Below are positions 53,357 to 61,031 of a DNA stretch of 64,000 bases, piece by piece. Source of the stretch: Natronosalvus rutilus (GTDB lineage: Archaea; Halobacteriota; Halobacteria; Halobacteriales; Natrialbaceae). The DNA is taken from positions 2,647,451-2,711,450 of the forward strand of contig NZ_CP100355.1 of assembly GCF_024204665.1 (NCBI RefSeq), read 5' to 3'. The position numbers were made by a program, and so were the translations under genes. The notes beneath the pieces are model-generated. The model was not told the DNA's origin. It did not search any database and saw nothing but the letters and a program-made list of their open reading frames with translations. The number at the start of each line of letters is the position of its first letter. Position 1 is the stretch's first letter.

Positions 53357-54268
53357 TCAGAACGTCGCGACGACCTCGTGGATGCACCCGTCGGGCTTGT
53401 AGTGGGTGAAGTGATCCGGAACGTAGTCGACGTTGTGATCGGTGTAGTTCCACGGCGGTGTACCATCGATCGTCGTCGCACCGATTGCGGTCCCCATCTC
53501 GGCAGTGCCGTAGGCCCAGTCGAGCACGGCGTCGTCGTTCATCCAGAAGTTGTCGAGGCGACCAGTCGCGCTCGCGATCGCGGAACCGTAACTGCCCTCA
53601 AGCGAAGGTGCGTCGTCGGCGGCGGCACCACCCAGGAGGGTCACGCTCTCGAGGAGGCCGTTGTAGCCCCACGACGAGAGCGTCGCAACCGCGCTGAGGG
53701 CGACTCGAGCGCCGAGGGAGTGCGAACAGAGCCTGAGCGTCACGTCAGGGTTCTGAGCACGATAGTCGACCAGGAAACTCGCGAACTTTGCTCCGTTTCG
53801 TTCGGCAATTTCCGTTGCGTTGTACCAGCCGTAGTCGGCGTCCCAGGTGTAGCCGACGACCGGGTGATCGTAGCCCTCGAGGTCGAACGTGTTTGCGGCG
53901 GTGCTGGTCGAGCAGACGCCGCCCTCGTGGTCGTTGTTCCAGCCGTGGGCGTGGATCAGGAGTTCTCCGGCCGCCGGTTGGCCGAGTCCAGGGATCGGAT
54001 CGCCCGCGAGGTCGTAGTTCGTGTCGGTGTTTCCGTCGGTGACGTAGACGCTCCCGTACCAGTTCGTGTCGAAGTGGCCTCGAGTGCTCACGCGCGGGAA
54101 GTCCATCGGCGGGTCCTCACAGGAATCGCCTTTCCCCGCCTGGACGGACGACGTCGCCGCGCCAAGCGTGCCAATACCGACGGCAGAGACGCCGAGACCG
54201 CGGAGGACAGTTCGTCGCGAAACAGGTCGATCGGTCGTGCCATAATCTCTCGTGTGTCGTGGTGGCAT
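53357..54268 (-). CDS. Tat-exported alpha/beta hydrolase (lipase-like)
   Basis: A 303-residue secreted protein. The Tat signal SRRTVLRGLGVSAVGIGTLG is followed by AATSSVQA, a likely signal peptidase I site, with no lipobox. The hydrolase region has LLIHAHGWNNDHEG (oxyanion region), the nucleophile elbow in LCSHSLGARVALSAVATL and a late His (DHFTHYKP). A C-P-rich start (GDSCEDPP) follows the signal. This fits an extracellular lipase or esterase; the substrate is unknown. TATA ATATTTAGG lies about 20-28 bases upstream of the ATG on the minus strand. Confidence 0.87.
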   Translation of the reverse strand: MPPRHTRDYGTTDRPVSRRTVLRGLGVSAVGIGTLGAATSSVQAGKGDSCEDPPMDFPRVSTRGHFDTNWYGSVYVTDGNTDTNYDLAGDPIPGLGQPAAGELLIHAHGWNNDHEGGVCSTSTAANTFDLEGYDHPVVGYTWDADYGWYNATEIAERNGAKFASFLVDYRAQNPDVTLRLCSHSLGARVALSAVATLSSWGYNGLLESVTLLGGAAADDAPSLEGSYGSAIASATGRLDNFWMNDDAVLDWAYGTAEMGTAIGATTIDGTPPWNYTDHNVDYVPDHFTHYKPDGCIHEVVATF

Positions 54269-54487
54269 AGGTCGTACTTCAATACACCTAAATATTAATG
54301 TTATCGAGAGTGTTCGTGCAGAATAACATTCGGAGCAACGTGCAAGAAGTTTATTCTATTCGCTCGTCTGAATGAGTGTATTTCGGATATGGCCAAAGAT
54401 ATCCGTAGCCCTCTACTCGAGCGACAGTGGTCGCGTTCATCGACAGTCTGTAGCGTGTCCGCACCGATCGGTCGTCGAACCCACGGA

Positions 54488-54701
54488 CTTTATACTACCT
54501 GGGTGTGTAGACGGGGGTAGCGAAACCCGCGGGCAAGTGCGTTCGCGCGACGTGGACACGGCCTCGCCGTGTTCGACGTCCGGAATCGATCCCGAACGCA
54601 TAGCGGGACCCCGACCGACGCGACACCGTGGCGGTCTTTCGTACCCGGGAGTCCGCGGACCGTTTCGATGAGCGCACACACCGCGCTCAGTGTATACAAC
54701 C
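54488..54701 (+). promoter_or_regulatory. RNase J promoter and structured 5' leader
   Basis: TATA box CTTTATAC (54488-54495) predicts a start near 54520, giving a leader of about 180 bases before the ATG at 54702. No TATA is seen at leaderless distance from that ATG. The leader holds a strong hairpin: GACGT and ACACGGC on the left pair with GCCGTGT and ACGTC on the right (54549-54580), 12 pairs with a small internal loop and a CTC loop. CGGG/CCCG and GCG-TTCG-CGC stems lie before it. Confidence 0.5.
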
Positions 54702-56051
54702 ATGGAAATCGAAATTGCAACCATCGGCGGTTACGAAGAAGTTGGACGGCAGATGACTGCCGTTCGCGCAGGAAACGACGTCGTCATCTTCGACATGGGT
54801 CTGAACCTCTCGCAGGTTCTCATCCACGACAACGTCGAGACCGAACGCATGCACAGCCTCGACCTGATCGACATGGGCGCCATCCCCGACGATCGGATCA
54901 TGAGCGACCTCGAGGGCGACGTCCAGGCGATCGTCCCCACCCACGGTCACCTCGACCACATCGGCGCGATCTCGAAGCTCGCCCACCGCTACGACGCCCC
55001 CGTCGTCGCGACGCCGTTCACGATCGAACTGGTCAAACAGCAGATCGAGAGCGAGCAGAAGTTTGGCGTCGAGAACGACCTGGTCAAGATGGACCCCGGC
55101 GAGTCGATGACCATCGGGGACCACGGCTGTGAACTCGAGTTCGTCAACGTCACCCACTCGATCATCGACGCGATCAACCCCGTGCTCCACACGCCTGAGG
55201 GCGCCATCGTCTACGGCCTGGACAAGCGCATGGACCACACGCCGGTCATCGGCGACCCCATCGACATGAAACGCTTCCGCGAGATCGGGCGCGAGGGCGA
55301 AGGCGTCCTCTGTTACATCGAGGACTGCACCAACGCGAACAAGAAGGGCCGAACCCCCTCCGAGAACGTCGCTCGCGAACACCTGCGTGACGTCCTCTAC
55401 AGCATCGAGGACTACGACGGCGGCATCGTCGCCACCACGTTCTCCTCACACATCGCTCGCGTGAAGAGTCTCGTCGAGTTCGCCGACGACATCGGCCGCC
55501 AGCCCGTTCTACTCGGGCGCTCGATGGAGAAGTACTCTGGCACTGCGGAACGACTCGACTTCATCGACTTCCCGTCGGACCTCGGGATGTTCGGCCACCG
55601 CAAGTCCGTGGACCGGACGTTCAAGCGAATCATGAACGAGGGCAAGGAGAACTTCCTGCCAGTCGTGACGGGCCACCAGGGCGAACCCCGCGCGATGCTC
55701 ACGCGCATGGCTCGGGGCGAGACCCCCTACGAACTGGACGACGGCGACAAAGTCGTCTTCTCCGCCCGCGTCATCCCCGAGCCGACCAACGAGGGTCAGC
55801 GCTACCAGGCCGAAAAACTGCTCGGCATGCAGGGCGCACGCATCTACGACGACATCCACGTTTCCGGCCACCTCAATCAGGAGGGTCACTACGCGATGCT
55901 CGACGCGCTCCAGCCCCAGCACATCGTCCCGGCTCACCAGGATCTCAAGGGACTTTCCGGCTACGTCAAGCTCTGTGAAGGCGAGGGGTACCATATGGGC
56001 CGTGACGTCCACGTCTCGCGCAACGGCAACCTGATCCAGCTTGTCGACTGA
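54702..56051 (+). CDS. rnj: ribonuclease J (archaeal, beta-CASP metallo-beta-lactamase)
   Basis: A 449-residue RNase. The metal site is [20 protein letters not shown], with further ligands in [13 protein letters not shown] and [18 protein letters not shown]. The beta-CASP motif lies in [20 protein letters not shown] and GRSMEKYSG. Archaeal RNase J degrades RNA 5' to 3' and processes transcripts. The in-frame upstream start at 54690 is rejected because homology begins [20 protein letters not shown]. It is followed after one base by idsA, a pairing common in archaea. Confidence 0.95.
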   Translation: MEIEIATIGGYEEVGRQMTAVRAGNDVVIFDMGLNLSQVLIHDNVETERMHSLDLIDMGAIPDDRIMSDLEGDVQAIVPTHGHLDHIGAISKLAHRYDAPVVATPFTIELVKQQIESEQKFGVENDLVKMDPGESMTIGDHGCELEFVNVTHSIIDAINPVLHTPEGAIVYGLDKRMDHTPVIGDPIDMKRFREIGREGEGVLCYIEDCTNANKKGRTPSENVAREHLRDVLYSIEDYDGGIVATTFSSHIARVKSLVEFADDIGRQPVLLGRSMEKYSGTAERLDFIDFPSDLGMFGHRKSVDRTFKRIMNEGKENFLPVVTGHQGEPRAMLTRMARGETPYELDDGDKVVFSARVIPEPTNEGQRYQAEKLLGMQGARIYDDIHVSGHLNQEGHYAMLDALQPQHIVPAHQDLKGLSGYVKLCEGEGYHMGRDVHVSRNGNLIQLVD

Positions 56052-56052
56052 T

Positions 56053-57108
56053 ATGACATCACCCGAGGCACGCGAGAAAGCGGTGCTCGAGGCCGTCGGC
56101 GAGCGACGCGAACTCGTCAACGAGGCCATCCCCGAAGAGCTACCGATCACGCGGCCAGAACGTCTCTACGAGGCGTCCCGATACCTGCTCGACGCTGGCG
56201 GCAAGCGGCTTCGGCCGACGGTCCTGCTGGCCACCGGGGAAGCACTCGCCGACGTCGAGCCACTGTCGACGCCCTACCGGGAGTTCCCGACGGTCGAGGG
56301 ACCGTCCAAGACCGTCGACCTCATGGCCGCCGCGGTCAGCGTCGAGGTCATCCAGTCGTTCACGCTCATCCACGACGACATCATGGACGACGACGACCTC
56401 CGACGCGGCGTCCCCGCCGTCCACAAGGCCTACGACCTCGAGACGGCGATTCTCGCGGGCGATACGCTGTACTCGAAGGCCTTCGAGATCATGCTCGAGA
56501 CGGGTGCCGAATCCGACCGAACGGTGCAGGCGCTGCACGTCCTCGCGAACACCTGCACGCAGATCTGTGAGGGACAGTCACTCGACGTGAGCTTCGAATC
56601 GCGCGAGGACGTCACGCCCGAGGAGTACCTCGAGATGGTCGAGCAGAAGACCGCCATCCTCTACGCAGCCTCGGCGGCGCTCCCGGCAATCTTGCTGGGG
56701 GCCGACCAGGACACCGTCGACGCACTCTACGGCTACGGACTCGACGTCGGGCGTGCCTTCCAGATCCAGGACGACGTGCTCGACCTGACCGTCCCCAGCG
56801 AAAAGCTCGGCAAGCAACGCGGGAGCGACCTCGTCGAGAACAAACAGACGCTCATCACGGTCCACGCCCGCGAGCAGGGCGTCGACGTCGAGTCGCTGGT
56901 CGACACCACCGACGTCGACGCCGTTACCGAGGCCGAGATCGACGACGCCGTCGCCACGCTCGAGGACTCCGGGTCGATCTCCTACGCGAACGACAAGGCG
57001 CGCGACCTCGTCGACCGCGGGAAGAACCGCCTCGAGGTGCTCCCCGACAACGAAGCTCGTGAATTGCTCCTCCAGGTTGCCGATTACCTGATCGAGCGCG
57101 GCTACTGA
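56053..57108 (+). CDS. idsA: geranylgeranyl/polyprenyl diphosphate synthase
   Basis: A 351-residue prenyl chain-elongation enzyme for archaeal membrane lipids. The first Asp-rich motif is LIHDDIMDDDDLRRG and the second FQIQDDVLDLTVPSEKLGKQ, both magnesium-diphosphate sites. GGKRLRPTVLLATG binds isopentenyl diphosphate. Residues just before the first motif (SVEVIQSFT) lack bulky aromatics apart from Phe, so chain length is probably C20 or more, by inference. It is co-transcribed with rnj. Confidence 0.95.
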   Translation: MTSPEAREKAVLEAVGERRELVNEAIPEELPITRPERLYEASRYLLDAGGKRLRPTVLLATGEALADVEPLSTPYREFPTVEGPSKTVDLMAAAVSVEVIQSFTLIHDDIMDDDDLRRGVPAVHKAYDLETAILAGDTLYSKAFEIMLETGAESDRTVQALHVLANTCTQICEGQSLDVSFESREDVTPEEYLEMVEQKTAILYAASAALPAILLGADQDTVDALYGYGLDVGRAFQIQDDVLDLTVPSEKLGKQRGSDLVENKQTLITVHAREQGVDVESLVDTTDVDAVTEAEIDDAVATLEDSGSISYANDKARDLVDRGKNRLEVLPDNEARELLLQVADYLIERGY

Positions 57109-57146
57109 AACGGTCGGTTTGGTCGTCCCTCAGTGATTTTTCGCTG

Positions 57147-57218
57147 CTCGAGTTGACCGACGACTCACCACTCGAGTTGACCGACGACTCACCACTCGAG
57201 TTGGCCGACGACTCACCA
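57147..57218 (+). repeat. three tandem 24-base repeats
   Basis: The 24-base unit, beginning CTCGAGTTGACCGACGACTC, occurs at 57147-57170, 57171-57194 and 57195-57218; the third differs by one base. A partial fourth copy follows. The unit length is a multiple of three and would encode LELTDDSP, but no gene with a start is evident. It lies between idsA and the lipoprotein gene. Confidence 0.85.
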
Positions 57219-57265
57219 CTCGAAATGGAACGGAGGTTTTTGGGCGTAGTATCGCTACGAAGGGT

Positions 57266-57928
57266 ATGGACAACTCGCACGGTTCGTTCTCTCGTCGCCG
57301 TCTGCTGGGCGGTCTCAGGACGGCGGGGCTGGCCAGCCTCGCCGGCTGTCTCGGCTCGTTTCTCAGCAGCTCCAGTCGGAACTCTCGACCGACCGAACCA
57401 TCCGACCCGCCACAGGGCACGCCCGAAGAATTCTACTACGTCCTCGAGAACGGCATCCGGGACTACGACATTACCGTCGAAGCGCTCTACGAGAACGACG
57501 GCGACCTCATCCTCGAGTATCAGTCGACTGTCGGCGACGACCTCGAGAGTGAATCGAACTCGTCGGACGGCGAATCTGCTACCGAGTCGGACAGCGACTC
57601 CGCCGACGAGTCTACCAACGAGTCAGACGACCCGCCAGCGACCAGGGTCGACCACGACCTCTACCAGGCCACCCTCGACGAGATGGGTGTCGTCGTCCAG
57701 GCGTACAACCAGACCGTCGTCGCGAACGGCGACAGCGACTACGGCATGCTCGTTGGCGACATCGTCAACCCGCTCGAGGGGCAGGCCCACGGCTGGGGCG
57801 TCAAAAACGAGTGGCTCGAGGCCCACAACGAGGGCCAGATGCAGCAGATGGCGCTGTGGATGAACATCCAGCAGATGATCGTGTACGAGGAGGACGTCGC
57901 CGAGGCGTCGAACGTCTCCGACGAGTAG
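57266..57928 (+). CDS. Tat lipoprotein of unknown function
   Basis: A 220-residue exported protein. The signal SRRRLLGGLRTAGLASLAGC ends in a lipobox Cys. A short conserved part (PEEFYYVLENGIRDYDITVE) is followed by a Ser/Asp/Glu-rich insert of about 40 residues. A C-terminal domain then reads DEMGVVVQAYNQTVVANGDS and EGQMQQMALWMNIQQMIVYE. The layout is common among haloarchaeal surface lipoproteins; I recognise no characterised family. It sits between idsA and gltX on the same strand. Confidence 0.8.
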   Translation: MDNSHGSFSRRRLLGGLRTAGLASLAGCLGSFLSSSSRNSRPTEPSDPPQGTPEEFYYVLENGIRDYDITVEALYENDGDLILEYQSTVGDDLESESNSSDGESATESDSDSADESTNESDDPPATRVDHDLYQATLDEMGVVVQAYNQTVVANGDSDYGMLVGDIVNPLEGQAHGWGVKNEWLEAHNEGQMQQMALWMNIQQMIVYEEDVAEASNVSDE

Positions 57929-57979
57929 CCGGTTCACACCGCGGCTGTTTTGAACGCGCGGGCGAAACTGTTCGCCAAC

Positions 57980-59704
57980 ATGGACGAGGAGTTACGAGGC
58001 CGCGTCGAGCGCGAGGCCGAGAAGCACGCACTGCTGAACGCGGTCAAACACGGGAGCGAGGCCAACGTCGGCGCCGTCATGGGGCCGCTGATGGGCGACA
58101 ACCCCGATTTCCGAGCACACGCTGACGAGGTCCCCGGCGTCGTCGGTGGCGTCGTCTCTCGGGTCAACGGCTTCGACCCCGACGAGCGCCGCGCCAGACT
58201 CGAGGAACTGGCACCCAAGGAACTGGCCGAACTCGAGGCCGAAGACGAGGAAGACGACACGATCCTGCCCGACCTCCCGAACGCCGACGAGTACGAGGAG
58301 ATCCGGATGCGCTGTGCGCCGAATCCCAACGGCCCCTGGCACATCGGCCACGCGCGGATGCCCGCCGTCATCGGGACCTACAAGGAGCGCTACGACGGGT
58401 GGTTCTGCGTTCGCTTCGACGACACCGACCCCGAGACGAAGCGACCGAACCTCGAGGCCTACGACTGGATCCTCGAGGATATCGATTACCTTGGGTTCGA
58501 TCCTGACGCAGTCTACCGCGCGAGCGACCGGGTAGAGAGCTACTACGACCACGCTCGAGAGCTCATCGAGATGGGCGGGGCCTACACCTGCTCGTGTCCA
58601 GGCGACGAGTTTAGCGACCTGAAAAACGCCGGCGAGCCGTGTCCTCACCGCGACAAGGACTCGGAGACGGCCCTCGAGGAGTTCGAGGACATGGTCGCAG
58701 GCAAGTACGGAAGCGGCGAGATGGTCCTCCGGGTCAAGACGGACATCGAACACAAGAACCCCGCCCTCCGGGACTGGGTTGCCTTCCGGATAGTCGACAC
58801 GCCCCACCCGCGCGAGCGGGCCGCCGACTACCGGTGCTGGCCGATGCTCGACTTCCAGTCCGGCGTCGACGACCACCGCATCGGCATCACCCACATCATC
58901 CGCGGAATCGACCTCCAGGACTCCGCGAAACGCCAGCGGTTCCTCTACGACTACTTCGACTGGGAGTACCCCGAGGTCGTCCACTGGGGCCACGTGCAGG
59001 TCGACGCCTATGACGTGAAGATGAGCACGTCGCGCATCGGCGAGTTGATCGAGGCCGGTCACCTCGACGGCTGGGACGACCCGCGAGCACCGACCATCCA
59101 GAGCCTCCGGCGCCGCGGGATTCGCGGCGAAGCGATCACCGATGCCATGATCCAGCTCGGCACCTCCACGAGCGACGTCGACCTCGCGATGAGTTCCATC
59201 TACGCCGAGAACCGAAACCTGATCGACGAGGAGACCGACCGGCGGTTCTTCGTTCGCGAGGGCGCCGAAGTCGGGCTGGCCGGGAGTCCGCCCGACGAGG
59301 CGACGCCGCCGTTGCACCCGAACCACGAGGACCGCGGCGTTCGACACATCCCCGTCGGCGACGCCGTCGTCCTCGAGCAGGACGACGTCCCCCAGCGAAA
59401 GGAGCGCATCTGGCTGAAGGGGCTCGGTTGTTTCCAGTACACCCGGGACGTCCTGCAGTACACGGGCGACTCCATCGATGTCGTTCGCGAGGGTGACGTC
59501 GACGTGATCCACTGGGCACCGGCGACCGAGAGCGTCCCGCTCACGTTGCGAACGATGGACGGCGACGTCGAGGGTCGCGCCGAACCCGAGGTCGGGGACC
59601 TCGACCCCGACGACGTCGTCCAGTTCGAGCGTGTCGGGTTCGCCCGGATCGACGAGGTCGAGGAAGTCGGCGACGAGGTCATCGCCTACTACGCGCACCC
59701 GTAA
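57980..59704 (+). CDS. gltX: glutamyl-tRNA synthetase (archaeal type)
   Basis: A 574-residue class I synthetase. The HIGH motif appears in GPWHIGHARMPAVIG and the KMSKS-equivalent in YDVKMSTSRIGELIEAGHL. A zinc-like Cys cluster follows (YTCSCPGDEFSDLK...EPCPHR). The long N-terminal helical extension and the beta-barrel anticodon domain are of the archaeal/eukaryotic GlnRS-like kind. It may be non-discriminating, also charging tRNA-Gln, as in many archaea. Homology begins at MDEELRGRVEREAEKHALLN, so ATG 57980 is preferred to TTG 57950. Confidence 0.96.
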   Translation: MDEELRGRVEREAEKHALLNAVKHGSEANVGAVMGPLMGDNPDFRAHADEVPGVVGGVVSRVNGFDPDERRARLEELAPKELAELEAEDEEDDTILPDLPNADEYEEIRMRCAPNPNGPWHIGHARMPAVIGTYKERYDGWFCVRFDDTDPETKRPNLEAYDWILEDIDYLGFDPDAVYRASDRVESYYDHARELIEMGGAYTCSCPGDEFSDLKNAGEPCPHRDKDSETALEEFEDMVAGKYGSGEMVLRVKTDIEHKNPALRDWVAFRIVDTPHPRERAADYRCWPMLDFQSGVDDHRIGITHIIRGIDLQDSAKRQRFLYDYFDWEYPEVVHWGHVQVDAYDVKMSTSRIGELIEAGHLDGWDDPRAPTIQSLRRRGIRGEAITDAMIQLGTSTSDVDLAMSSIYAENRNLIDEETDRRFFVREGAEVGLAGSPPDEATPPLHPNHEDRGVRHIPVGDAVVLEQDDVPQRKERIWLKGLGCFQYTRDVLQYTGDSIDVVREGDVDVIHWAPATESVPLTLRTMDGDVEGRAEPEVGDLDPDDVVQFERVGFARIDEVEEVGDEVIAYYAHP

Positions 59705-59749
59705 TCGTCGTCGATCGTCGACATTCTCGAGTCCGAACAACGGTCGCGA

Positions 59750-59917
59750 TTACTCCTCCAGCAGATCCGGCCCGCTGTCCGGAAACGGGTCGGCGACAAT
59801 GCCGTCCTGACGACCCAGGACGCGGGCGTGGGCCGCGCACACGACACGATTTTCGGCCCACGGGATGTGTAACTCCACGGCGGCGTTCCGGTCGCAGCCC
59901 TCCTCGCTACAGCGCAT
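59750..59917 (-). CDS. small putative zinc-binding protein
   Basis: A 55-residue protein, MRCSEEGCDRNAAVELHIPW at the start and PDSGPDLLEE at the end. Cys3, Cys8, Cys27 and His30 form a plausible single zinc site (C-x4-C-x18-C-x2-H). The WAENRVVCAAHARVLGRQDG segment looks conserved in haloarchaea from memory. It lies inside a longer open frame whose upstream part has no coding character. Function is unknown. Confidence 0.65.
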   Translation of the reverse strand: MRCSEEGCDRNAAVELHIPWAENRVVCAAHARVLGRQDGIVADPFPDSGPDLLEE

Positions 59918-59988
59918 TGTGCCGACTCTGGGCGATCCAGTGACACAATAGTTTCGGTGGTCAGCAATGCTGAACGCAGTCGGGGCGA

Positions 59989-60474
59989 TCAGAAGACGAA
60001 CACGGCGAGGAGAAACCCGACAAGGATTGCACTCGTCAGCAGGAACTGGACCGCCGTCGACGCGAGCGTACCAGCGGTGGCGTAACCGGCCGCCCGGAGA
60101 CTGTTCTCCAGGTCGCGGTTCCCGACGAACTCGAGGGCGAAGACGGTGCCGAAGAGGCCGATCAGGAAGCCGAGCGGCCCGGTCACGATCATCAGTGCGA
60201 TGCCGACGGCGGCAGCGAGCGCGGTCGTTTGCCAGGACGCCCCGCCGGCACGGGCAGCGATCGACCCGGCGAAGAACTCCGCGAACAGGGTGACCAGGCC
60301 GAGCGCGGTCAACGCGACGAACGGGACGACGCCGGGTTCGGTGTACCCGGTGTGCCACCAGTAGAGGAAGAGTCCGGCCAGTGAGAGCCCGCCACCGGGG
60401 ACGAGCGGGACGACGGTGCCGGCGATGCCGCCGACCAGGAGGAGGAGCGCGAGCACGGTGAGGGCGTCGACCAT
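59989..60474 (-). CDS. DUF456 family membrane protein
   Basis: A 161-residue membrane protein with four or five predicted helices. It opens VDALTVLALLLLVGGIAGTV and has the family loop VPLVPGGGLSLAGLFLYWW. Gly/Ala-rich helices GPLGFLIGLFGTVFALEF and AGYATAGTLASTAVQFLLTS follow. The longer open frame upstream is rejected since hydrophobic homology begins at MVDALTV. Function of the family is unknown. Confidence 0.85.
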   Translation of the reverse strand: MVDALTVLALLLLVGGIAGTVVPLVPGGGLSLAGLFLYWWHTGYTEPGVVPFVALTALGLVTLFAEFFAGSIAARAGGASWQTTALAAAVGIALMIVTGPLGFLIGLFGTVFALEFVGNRDLENSLRAAGYATAGTLASTAVQFLLTSAILVGFLLAVFVF

Positions 60475-60605
60475 GGCTTGATAGTCGATCGGTAGGGGGA
60501 AAGGCGTACTGCCTGCCGTGTAACGATTTTCCCGATTTCGAGGCTCGAGCGACCGGTCTGACCGACGTGGCCACCGTTTTGTACGATACGGTCGTCTCTC
60601 CCGAT

Positions 60606-60848
60606 ATGGCACGACTCGTTCGCCACGATGCGACCGGCCCGCGAAAGCTCGAGGAAGACGACATCGATTCCGAGAAAGGGAACGTCGCGATCTGTCAGTG
60701 CGGACTCGCGGAGACGTACCCGTTCTGTGACGGCACCCATCGGACGACGCGAGACGAACGAGCTGACGAACTCTACGTGTACGAGACGGACGAGGACGAC
60801 GTCCGGGCGCGGCGCGTCGTCGAGGATGTCGTTTGCAGTGACGAGTGA
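60606..60848 (+). CDS. CDGSH iron-sulfur domain protein
   Basis: An 80-residue protein. The signature ICQCGLAETYPFCDGTHRTT provides the three Cys and one His that bind a labile 2Fe-2S cluster. Archaeal CDGSH proteins are soluble and probably act in electron or cluster transfer. Start 60606 is preferred to 60567; a TATA-like GTTTTGTACG (about 60573) lies about 24 bases upstream. Confidence 0.9.
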   Translation: MARLVRHDATGPRKLEEDDIDSEKGNVAICQCGLAETYPFCDGTHRTTRDERADELYVYETDEDDVRARRVVEDVVCSDE

Positions 60849-61031
60849 CGGCGACTGGATATCGTCGAAAGGAGGATTCGACCAGATGTCGTCGAGAAGA
60901 CAGGTCCGAGACCGATCGCCGGTGAACTCGCCGACACCGGAAACGCCAATCGATCGTTCGTCTCAGTACGCCCAACTATTAGAAGATAGTCGTACCGAAC
61001 GAAAGGATTTACACACGGACGCAAATATTCA

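Noticed and set aside
54372-54671. 99-codon open frame upstream of RNase J
   Set aside because: It crosses the rnj TATA box and the hairpin, and has no family resemblance; the pairing structure explains the region better.
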